Shown: positions 25,683 through 32,830 of the stretch, one piece after another
Position numbering within the stretch: the stretch's first letter is position 1
How the letters are laid out: every line of letters starts with the position of its first letter
NCBI GenBank assembly: GCA_963666995.1
Contig: OY762941.1
Span: forward strand, 1,674,001 to 1,738,000
From: Syntrophobacter sp963666995
GTDB taxonomy: Bacteria > Desulfobacterota > Syntrophobacteria > Syntrophobacterales > Syntrophobacteraceae
DNA: 64,000 nt
Direction: 5' to 3'
Made by a program: the position numbers and the translations under genes
The notes under the pieces: generated by a model
What the model was told of the DNA's origin: nothing
What the model saw: only the letters and a program-made list of their open reading frames with translations
Databases searched by the model: none

Positions 25683-26200
25683 TGGAAGAAAGGAGTGATC
25701 GGCGCCTTTGAAAAAAGGGGGAAGAAGCCTTTAAGCGATCGGGACGATGGGCCTGATCGAAGGAGCATTCAATCGGGTCTCGTGAGCCGCCCATAAATCG
25801 TCATGGCGCGATCCGTCGCGTCCGCCTCGTTTTCTCTCAGCAGCGCACCGTCGTCCGTCAGGCGTATCTCCCTTACAATACCTCGCTTCACCGCGTCGCA
25901 GTCGAAAAAGTAACCTAACCGTAACAGATCTGTAACCAAAGAGTAATTGGGGTCGCGTATCCTCAATTTACGGAAGGGCTTATGGCATATGCCAAGGCCC
26001 GGGATGAACCGAGTCGGCCCCTGATGACGTCCGGACGGTCCACCCCCCTCTCCGGGAGACAAGGCCGTTGACCTTACGATAGAGCTGCTCTTTTGTCGTT
26101 TCGAGCAATCCGGGAAGTCATTCGGACCATCTGTCACGGCCGGATTGGAACCTGCAAGAAATTGGAAGAAGGGAACAGCATTTTGCCCAAGGAGATAGCC
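25683..26200. other. 518-bp intergenic region with PhoB array and palindrome
   Basis: Contains the four-half-site PhoB-like array at 25908-25947 and, 35 bases downstream, the perfect 12-base palindrome TGGCATATGCCA at about 25983-25998 inside GGGCTT...AAGGCCC. A 29-codon frame starts in that palindrome (ATG about 25982, GGAAGGG before it). On the minus strand a frame ending near 25769 has protein-like composition (KLRIRDPNYSLVTDLLRLGY) but no good start, so I leave it uncalled. Confidence 0.5.
25908..25963 (+). promoter_or_regulatory. PhoB box array and -10 upstream of the amphipathic/ATPase operon
   Basis: Four half-sites at exact 11-base steps: AAGTAAC (25908), CCGTAAC (25919), CTGTAAC (25930), GAGTAAT (25941). 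TATCCT at 25958-25963 begins 10 bases after the last half-site, the distance seen in classical PhoB promoters. The next gene starts at 26201, so a leader of about 230 bases is implied. Confidence 0.75.
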
Positions 26201-26857
26201 ATGGTTGAGAAGAAAAAGGCTGAAGGCGTCGATGAACCCGGGGAAAACATAACAAAAGCCGGATCGACCGTGAAACAGGGAATCATCAGCAGCTTTGCCG
26301 CCATCAACGAGATCGAGGCCGGGATCGTTGACCTGGCAAGAAATACGGTTTCCCACACCCTCAAGGCCACGGGAACAGTGGCGGGTGAGGCCGTCAGTGT
26401 AACGAAAGAAGTACTCAAAGGGACGATTTCAGCCGCCGAGGAAGTGGGCACGGGGCTCCTTTTAAGCACGAAGAGCGTCGCGAAGGGCATCGTAATGGGT
26501 GTGAGCGACGTTGGCGGCGATGTCCTCAAGGCCGCCGGCCAGACGGCAAAGGCTGCCGTGGAGCAGGCTTCGGAAGTTGGCGCAAATGTTGCCGTGGTGG
26601 CAAGAAGAACGGTTGACGGAGTCATCGAAGCGGCCAGGGAGATCGGTGGGAACGTGGAAGGTGCCGCCAAAGCCGCGGTCGGCGGAGCGATCGAAGCCGC
26701 GGGAACGATCGGGGGAACAGCGGTGAGGACCGTGACCGATATACTCGTTGGAGTCGTTGACGGCGTAAAGGGAATTGCAGGCGCAGCTCTTCCGAAGCCG
26801 CGCTCGACCGCTGAGCCGGGTGCAACTCCTGAAGAAAAGCCGACCGAACAGCCATAA
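26201..26857 (+). CDS. Amphipathic helical repeat protein (LEA/apolipoprotein-like composition)
   Basis: A 218-residue protein from the ATG at 26201 (AAGGAG 8 bases upstream). It is low in aromatics and rich in Ala, Gly, Val, Thr, Glu and Lys, with a loose repeat of the type VGGDVLKAAGQTAKAAVEQA, EVGANVAVVARRTVDGVIEA, EIGGNVEGAAKAAVGGAIEA. Such repeats form long amphipathic helices that lie on lipid or granule surfaces, as in LEA proteins, apolipoproteins and phasins. The C-terminus is Pro/Glu-rich. There is no signal peptide. It sits between the PhoB-type array and the ATPase. A role coating a membrane or granule is an inference. Confidence 0.72.
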   Translation: MVEKKKAEGVDEPGENITKAGSTVKQGIISSFAAINEIEAGIVDLARNTVSHTLKATGTVAGEAVSVTKEVLKGTISAAEEVGTGLLLSTKSVAKGIVMGVSDVGGDVLKAAGQTAKAAVEQASEVGANVAVVARRTVDGVIEAAREIGGNVEGAAKAAVGGAIEAAGTIGGTAVRTVTDILVGVVDGVKGIAGAALPKPRSTAEPGATPEEKPTEQP

Positions 26858-27018
26858 GTGCCTTTCACGGCCTTGCATGAAGAGAACAGACTGCCGGCGG
26901 TGGTTCCGGGGCTGTGTCGGGACGGCCGCTTGCTTCTCCGGAATCGGACACGGGCACTTCATTCGATGCTCGTTGGAGCAACGGGGTCGATATGCCGTAA
27001 TTCTGAAAGCGGGCTCCT

Positions 27019-30000
27019 GTGATACAGATAAAGCACTCCGCCATCAAAGGAAGGGCGAGGTTCAGGGTCAGTGAACTTTATCGCTCAGAAGCTCTTAAGT
27101 GCTACATTGAGCTGAGGCTTTCCGAGAAATCGGACGTGACGCGGGCCAGCGCGAATCCGATGACCGGGAATGTCCTCGTTTTTTTCAATTCAGACAATAC
27201 ACCCGATACAATCGCCTTACTGATAGAGCATATCGTCGCGGATTACAGGGAACCGGATTCCCCGTTCAGACCCGCGTCAGAACTGCAATCCGCCGATACG
27301 GTCGATCCCTGGGGCTGCAACCCCCCTGATTCCCGGAAGAGCGAAAGTCCTTCTTCATTCAGAAAAAGACTGGGGTCGCTGCTCCCGAAATCGATCAAAC
27401 CTCAGCCCGCCGCCTCCTGGCATACGATGCCCGCTGAAGCGGTCCTCGACTCATTCGGTGCTTCGGCAGCCCTCGGGTTGACATGCGATTCCGCAAAAGA
27501 ACAGCTCGAGCGATATGGGCCCAATGTCCTTCCGGAATCCGCTCCACGCTCGCAGTGGAGCATGTTCATCGACCAGTTCAAGTCCCTTCCCGTCGCTCTT
27601 CTCAGCGTGGCCGCGGGCATTTCGGTTTTCACGGGCGGGATGGCGGACGCCGTGGTCATCCTGGGTGTCGTCGTGATCAATGCCGCCATCGGCTACAAGA
27701 CGGAAAGCGAAGCCGAAAGGACCATAGAGTCCCTCAAGAACCTGGTCAGGCCCTCCGCTCATGTGGTCAGGGGGGGCCTGGTTGCCGAGATCCCTCTCGA
27801 AGAAGTGGTTCCGGGCGACCTTCTCGCGCTCAGACCGGGAAGCTACATACCCGCGGACAGCAGATTGGTCGACGCACATCACTTGAGTGTTGACGAGTCC
27901 ACCCTTACCGGCGAAAGCCTGCCGGTACACAAGGCCGTTGAACCGCTCAAGAACGAGAATATGCCCCTTGCCGACCGTCTCAATATGGTCTTTATGGGCA
28001 CGCTGGTCACCGGAGGCCAGGGGCTTGCCGTCGTGATTGCGACGGGAAAGTTCACTGAAGTGGGCCGACTGCAGGCCCTGGTCGGAGAAGCCACCGCCCC
28101 CGATACCCCGATGGAGACACAACTCGCCCGAATGGGAAATCAACTTGTCTTCATAAGCGGGGCCGTTTGTGCTCTCGTCTTCCTCATAGGACTTCTGCGG
28201 GGAAACGGCTTCCTTCAAATGCTCAAAATGTCCATATCCCTCGCGGTCGCGGCCGTTCCCGAGGGACTACCCGCAGTCGCCACCACTACACTGGCGCTCG
28301 GTATCAGAAACATGAACGGACAAAACGTGCTGATACGGCATCTGGATGCGGTGGAGACCCTGGGGGCGGTGCAAACCATTTGTTTCGACAAGACCGGGAC
28401 GGTCACCGAAAACAGGATGTCCGTGCGGAGGCTGTATGTGGGTGCGCGGTGCGTTGATGTTGCCGACGGTCGATTCTTCTCGGAGCAGGGCATGGAGAAT
28501 CCGGCCGCCAGCACGGAACTGCTGCAGCTCATCAATGTCTGCATCCTCTGCAATGAAACCGAGATCATCGAGGGTGGGAACGGATATACTCTGGAGGGGT
28601 CCTCGACGGAAAAAGCGCTCATCTGGATGGCCATCGATGCCGGAGTGGACTTGACCGGTCTCAGAAAGCGCTATCCGCTGCTGAAAACGAACCACCGCTC
28701 CGAAGACCGCCACTTTATGGGGACGCTGCATCAGTCCGGCAAAAATGACAGGCTTATTGCATTGAAGGGAAGCCCGCTCGATGTCCTCGCCATGTGCGAT
28801 TACTATCTGGAAGGCGGAGAGAGGGTCTCCCTGACGGACCAGGACCTGAGAAGCATCGAACTGGAAAACGAACGCATGGCAGCCGATGCCTTGAGGGTCC
28901 TGGGGTTTGCTTATTCCATCGAACAGGATGACGAAAGCTTCGATCTGTGCAAGGGCCTCACATGGCTCGGTCTCGTCGGAATGGCAGACCCGATCAGGAA
29001 CGGGGTGAAGGAATTGATCGGTCAATTTCACCAGGCTGGGATCGATACCGTCATGATCACCGGCGACCAGAGCCCCACCGCCTACGCCATCGGAAAGGAA
29101 CTGGATCTCAGCAGAGGCAGGCCCATCGAAATCCTCGACTCGATGCACCTCACGAACATCGACTCCGATGCCCTGAGGGCGCTTTCCGAGAGAGTGCATG
29201 TATTCGCCAGGGTCAGCCCTGCCCATAAGCTCCAGATTGTCCAGGCCCTGCAGCAGGCGGGCAGGGTCGTCGCCATGACGGGTGACGGAATCAATGACGG
29301 ACCGGCCCTCAAAGCCGCGGATATCGGCGTCGCCATGGGCAGCAGCGGAACCGATATCGCACGCGAGGTTGCCGACGTCGTCCTGGAAAACGACAATCTC
29401 GAGACAATGATTGCAGCCGTGAGCCATGGGCGAACTATTTACAATAACATCAGAAAGTCGGTCCATTTCCTCCTGGCTACCAATTTCAGCGAGATCATGG
29501 TGATGTTTTTCGCCAGTACGGCGGGCCTCGGGTACCCCCTGACCGCAATGCAACTCCTCTGGATCAACCTCATATCGGATATTTTCCCCGGCCTTGCCCT
29601 GGCGCTCGAACCACCGGAGCCCGATGTCCTGAAACGGCCTCCACGCGATCCGCGGGAACCCATCACCAAAACATCCGACCTCAAGAGAATTACGTTCGAA
29701 GCGGGCGTAATGAGCGCCAGCGCCCTCGCCGCCTACGGCTACGGGATCGCGCGATACGGCATGGGCGCCAGGGCGAACAGCATAGCGTTCCAGAGCCTGA
29801 CACTGGCACAACTCCTCCACGCCATAAGCTGCCGTTCCGAAAAGCACAGCGTTTTCGACAGGAGCGTTCTGCCTTCGAACAGGTACCTCAATATGGCCCT
29901 TGGAGGCTCGCTTGGCATTCAGATACTGACGATGGTTGTCCCGGGCCTCAGGAGGCTCCTCGGGGTTTCTCCGGTCAACCTCATCGATGGTATCCTGATA

Positions 30001-30072
30001 GGCGCGAGCGCTTTGTTCCCGCTTGTCATAAACGAGGCGACCAAAAATACATGGGGAGGCGGCAAACGATGA
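27019..30072 (+). CDS. P-type ATPase, SERCA-like (P2A), with N-terminal HMA_2-like domain
   Basis: A 1,017-residue cation pump. Residues 1-75 form a domain with HSAIKGRARFRV, a derived copy of the cluster motif. A linker and then a complete P-type core follow: DESTLTGES (actuator), VAAVPEGLPAV in helix M4, DKTGT (phosphorylation), MTGDGINDGPA (hinge). It has PEGLP rather than the CPC/SPC of P1B metal pumps. M5 (ATNFSE) and M6 (LLWINLISD) retain the Asn/Glu and Asn/Ser/Asp at calcium-ligand positions of SERCA, so calcium or manganese transport is predicted. GTG start. Its stop overlaps the next ATG. Confidence 0.88.
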   Translation: MIQIKHSAIKGRARFRVSELYRSEALKCYIELRLSEKSDVTRASANPMTGNVLVFFNSDNTPDTIALLIEHIVADYREPDSPFRPASELQSADTVDPWGCNPPDSRKSESPSSFRKRLGSLLPKSIKPQPAASWHTMPAEAVLDSFGASAALGLTCDSAKEQLERYGPNVLPESAPRSQWSMFIDQFKSLPVALLSVAAGISVFTGGMADAVVILGVVVINAAIGYKTESEAERTIESLKNLVRPSAHVVRGGLVAEIPLEEVVPGDLLALRPGSYIPADSRLVDAHHLSVDESTLTGESLPVHKAVEPLKNENMPLADRLNMVFMGTLVTGGQGLAVVIATGKFTEVGRLQALVGEATAPDTPMETQLARMGNQLVFISGAVCALVFLIGLLRGNGFLQMLKMSISLAVAAVPEGLPAVATTTLALGIRNMNGQNVLIRHLDAVETLGAVQTICFDKTGTVTENRMSVRRLYVGARCVDVADGRFFSEQGMENPAASTELLQLINVCILCNETEIIEGGNGYTLEGSSTEKALIWMAIDAGVDLTGLRKRYPLLKTNHRSEDRHFMGTLHQSGKNDRLIALKGSPLDVLAMCDYYLEGGERVSLTDQDLRSIELENERMAADALRVLGFAYSIEQDDESFDLCKGLTWLGLVGMADPIRNGVKELIGQFHQAGIDTVMITGDQSPTAYAIGKELDLSRGRPIEILDSMHLTNIDSDALRALSERVHVFARVSPAHKLQIVQALQQAGRVVAMTGDGINDGPALKAADIGVAMGSSGTDIAREVADVVLENDNLETMIAAVSHGRTIYNNIRKSVHFLLATNFSEIMVMFFASTAGLGYPLTAMQLLWINLISDIFPGLALALEPPEPDVLKRPPRDPREPITKTSDLKRITFEAGVMSASALAAYGYGIARYGMGARANSIAFQSLTLAQLLHAISCRSEKHSVFDRSVLPSNRYLNMALGGSLGIQILTMVVPGLRRLLGVSPVNLIDGILIGASALFPLVINEATKNTWGGGKR

Positions 30073-31283
30073 AAAAGAACTTTATGTTCACCTCCGAGTC
30101 GGTAACTGAAGGGCATCCGGACAAACTCTGCGATCAGATAAGCGACGCCATCGTTGACCGCTTCCTCGAACAGGACCCCTTTTCAAGGGTGATTGCCGAA
30201 TGTGCCGTGTCCGTTTCCATCCTGTTTATCGCCGCCAGGTTTGCATCCGGTGCTGCAATCGACTTCCCGAACGTCGCGCGCAGGCTCATTCAGCAGGTCG
30301 GCTACACCGACCGGGATTTCAATTCCAAGACGTGCAGCATTCTCACGAGCCTTGTCGAACTGCCCGTCGATGAACATTGCTGCTTCAAGGAGGATGAGCT
30401 GTCGGAGGAGGAGATAGAGCGTATCCCGGCTCAGGACCAGGTCACCATTTTCGGATTTGCCTGCAATCAAACACCCGCATTCATGCCCCTTCCCATATGG
30501 CTTGCCCACAGGCTCTCAAAGCAAATCACCACGGTCAGGCGCCGGCGCATTCTGCCCTACCTCTGCCCGGAAGCAAAAACGGGCGTGGGGATCGAATACA
30601 GAGACCGCCGCCCCGACCGGATACACAGCATCACGGTTACCGCAAGCCAGAGCACGGAAGGGGAACCCAGCCTGAAGAAGCTGCGGGACGATATAAGAGA
30701 CGTCGTTTTAAGCGGGGTCTTCGAGGATGAACCGATCAAACCGGATGAGAAGACCGACATCTTCATCAACCCTGACGGCCCGTTCATCCGTGGAGGACCG
30801 TCGGTGCATTCGGGCCTGACGGGCAGAAAGAACGCGATAGACACCTATGGCGAGTACTCCAGGCACAGCGGTGCGGCCTTAAGCGGAAAGGACCCCCTGC
30901 GCATAGACAGGGTGGGGGCTTACGCGGCCCGGTATGCGGCGAAGAACCTTGTTGCGGCGGGCCTTGCGGACGAGTGTGAAGTGCAGTTGAGCTATTCCAT
31001 TGCCCTCTCTCATCCCGCAAGCATCCAGGTCGAGACGTTCGGAACGGGAATGATACCCGATGAGGACCTCGCCTCCATAGTCGAGAGACTCTTCGATTTC
31101 CGTCTTGCGGGAATCATGAAGCAATTCCACATGAGGCATCTGCCCGCGAATGCACAGGGGGGATTCTATCAGAAGCTGGCGGCGTATGGGCATATGGGCC
31201 GCATTGACCTCGATCCTCCCTGGGAAAAACTCGACAAAGTCGACGCCCTGCGGCAGTTCGACTCCCGGCTCCACCGACCGTGA
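30069..31283 (+). CDS. Divergent S-adenosylmethionine synthetase paralogue
   Basis: A 404-residue MetK homologue that starts inside the ATPase stop (ATGA). Conserved: FTSESVTEGHPDK, DQISDAIVD, SGLTGRK, SGKDPLRIDR and YAARYAAKN. Changed: the usual GDQG block reads AQDQV, and the Asp before GLTGRK (DCGLTGRK in E. coli) is replaced (VHSGLTGRK), a position known to contact methionine. The VKTGMV segment near residue 50 is also lost. It may use another substrate, have reduced activity or be structural. Tight coupling to a P-type ATPase is unusual for metK and argues for a special role rather than housekeeping. Confidence 0.85.
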   Translation: MKKNFMFTSESVTEGHPDKLCDQISDAIVDRFLEQDPFSRVIAECAVSVSILFIAARFASGAAIDFPNVARRLIQQVGYTDRDFNSKTCSILTSLVELPVDEHCCFKEDELSEEEIERIPAQDQVTIFGFACNQTPAFMPLPIWLAHRLSKQITTVRRRRILPYLCPEAKTGVGIEYRDRRPDRIHSITVTASQSTEGEPSLKKLRDDIRDVVLSGVFEDEPIKPDEKTDIFINPDGPFIRGGPSVHSGLTGRKNAIDTYGEYSRHSGAALSGKDPLRIDRVGAYAARYAAKNLVAAGLADECEVQLSYSIALSHPASIQVETFGTGMIPDEDLASIVERLFDFRLAGIMKQFHMRHLPANAQGGFYQKLAAYGHMGRIDLDPPWEKLDKVDALRQFDSRLHRP

Positions 31284-31366
31284 GAAGGCAACCCATTCCC
31301 GGGATACCTAGACAGGTCGCCGGGCTCTGCCGCAGGCCCGCGGTTCCCGAAGCCGCAGGAAGGTGA

Positions 31367-31585
31367 ATGCCGATCATGAAAGCACACACCATCGGGTGGA
31401 TCATCTGGCTCATTGCCGTCATTCTGCTTGCGTCGCTCCTTTGCCTGCTCGAGAGCATGCACGCGAAAGGTGACGCTTCCATGCGGACGGGGGCGATTGT
31501 CACGGGCAAAAAGGAGCAGGCGGGAAACCGCACCTGCACGAAGAAGCTGCTACCCGAGCTGGGAACGGGCGTCGAACGGTCTTGA
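31367..31585 (+). CDS. Possible small single-helix membrane protein
   Basis: 72 codons from an ATG with AGGAAGGTG directly upstream. The protein has one strong membrane helix (IGWIIWLIAVILLASLLCLL) near its N-terminus and a basic, polar C-terminus. It is 83 bases after the MetK paralogue on the same strand and may be the last gene of that operon. The 3' end runs into a repeat fragment, so its C-terminus may be recent. No family recognised. Confidence 0.45.
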   Translation: MPIMKAHTIGWIIWLIAVILLASLLCLLESMHAKGDASMRTGAIVTGKKEQAGNRTCTKKLLPELGTGVERS

Positions 31586-31665
31586 TTCCGGGCTGTCGCC
31601 CAAAGGAAAAGCCGAGGGCCGGTGAAACCAGGATTCGTCATTACGGCGGAGGCCGGAATCCAGAG
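31580..31665. repeat. Dispersed repeat, family B fragment
   Basis: GGGCTGTCGCCCAAAGGAAA, then AAGCCGAGGGCCGG and GATTCGTCATTACGGCGGAG. It matches the left interior of the element at 55859-56182. Confidence 0.65.
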
Positions 31666-31784
31666 CTTAGTTTTAAGTCGCTGATATGCAAAGCAAAATC
31701 TTCCTGGCCTCGGTTTTCGCCGGGGTGAGGTTCCAAGAGATTTCCATCCGAAAGCGGGAAATTCAATCCTTTTTCATCGGCCTG

Positions 31785-32681
31785 CTAAGACAGCGAATTC
31801 ATCAGCTCACGGCGATCGTTTTTGGGGGTTGTTTCGTGCATTGATTTCCTGGCTTGCTCTTCTTCCACATCCCGAATTATCTCATCCACCGGGTTCCCTT
31901 CCCACGAAGGCAATCTTGGAAGATTCATCAGCCGGGCGACTGTCGGCGTTGTGTCCAGGACGGAAATCTCGCCCCTGATGCTGTAACCCCGCCGGATTCG
32001 TGGGCCGAACGCAAGCCAGGGAATCCTTCTTTCCTGATTACCGTTTCCGTCCGGAGCAGTCCCAAGCCCGGATAGATCACCTGTCAGCAGGATATGATAG
32101 TCCCCAAAAAGTCCAAAGAGACTCATTGCGTTCAGCAGCAGTTCCAACCCCCGGTCTGACTTCTCGATGTGCTTCAGGTTTTTTGGACTCATGAGTTCAG
32201 GTCTGCATCCCACATGTTCGAAAGAACTGAAGTAGATGAAGCAAAAATCGGGTCTGCACGCGACGATATCTGAGGCGGCCGTCACTACGATATTGTGGGG
32301 GTCACCCTTGATGCATTCGTGAGTCGGGCAGTAGAACTGGTCAAAAGATCCGCTGCGGAAGAGGTCCCCAAGCCTCGAAATACTGTAATACCCTGCAGTC
32401 GATCGACCATACAGGGAGGCCAGATTCACGATGTTGTACCGGACATCGGACAGCGCCGCCGCTTCATTCGGGTGAATGCCGTTTTTCAGGGACTCAGTCG
32501 AGGTAAGAATGCCGACCAGGGGGTTAGCCCCGGGGCGGGTGGCAGCGGGGTCCGCTTCCAGGGTGGAAGAGCCGGCCTCGATCAGGATGTCCAGGCTGGG
32601 CGTCCGGACCTGCGCCGCGGCGTGCGAAGTCAGGTCCTCGATAACGATCAAAATAACTTTCCAGTTGCTTTTGGGTTTCAT
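31785..32681 (-). CDS. Alkaline-phosphatase-superfamily protein with degenerate metal site
   Basis: About 298 residues from the ATG at 32681 (GGAG 9 bases upstream); the frame is open 49 codons further. The start WKVILIVIEDLTSHAA and RTPSLDILIEAG follow the opening of sulfatase/phosphodiesterase family members, and LDTTPTVARLMNLPRLPSWEG matches their C-terminal block. However, the usual first metal Asp context, the nucleophile Ser/Thr-Cys and the DHG motif (here TGDLSG) are altered, so hydrolase activity is doubtful. It follows olsF by about 150 bases on the same strand and may be co-transcribed. No signal peptide is visible. Confidence 0.65.
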   Translation of the reverse strand: MKPKSNWKVILIVIEDLTSHAAAQVRTPSLDILIEAGSSTLEADPAATRPGANPLVGILTSTESLKNGIHPNEAAALSDVRYNIVNLASLYGRSTAGYYSISRLGDLFRSGSFDQFYCPTHECIKGDPHNIVVTAASDIVACRPDFCFIYFSSFEHVGCRPELMSPKNLKHIEKSDRGLELLLNAMSLFGLFGDYHILLTGDLSGLGTAPDGNGNQERRIPWLAFGPRIRRGYSIRGEISVLDTTPTVARLMNLPRLPSWEGNPVDEIIRDVEEEQARKSMHETTPKNDRRELMNSLS

Positions 32682-32830
32682 CTTCGTTTCTCCAGGTACG
32701 GGGGCCATACCACATCGAGGTCGGAATTTGCCTGTCCTCGAAAAACCGGCCTCCCGTGAATCAGTGTTATATGATCGCTTGTGGGGTTGATCCCTCATCC
32801 CTTTCACCGCAAGTGCCCTGCCGGCCATTG

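Larger units (their letters stand above)
31284..31784. other. Intergenic region with small gene and repeat
   Basis: Between the MetK paralogue and the convergent phosphatase-fold gene. Holds a possible small membrane protein gene at 31367-31585 and a family B repeat fragment at 31580-31665. The remainder, to 31784, shows only GC-rich short inverted segments. Confidence 0.4.

Noticed and set aside
25769..26356. Minus-strand protein gene between the HMA_2 and amphipathic genes
   Set aside because: Its C-terminal 65 residues look protein-like, but there is no good start or ribosome site and its 5' half is antisense to the amphipathic protein gene.
28267..29847. A 526-codon open frame opposite the P-type ATPase
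   Set aside because: It mirrors conserved ATPase codons in a GC-rich gene; the ATPase motifs are unmistakable on the plus strand.
27019..30072. Annotation of the ATPase as a P1B heavy-metal or ferrosome FezB pump
   Set aside because: M4 reads PEGLP, not CPC, SPC or TPC, and M5/M6 carry calcium-type ligands.
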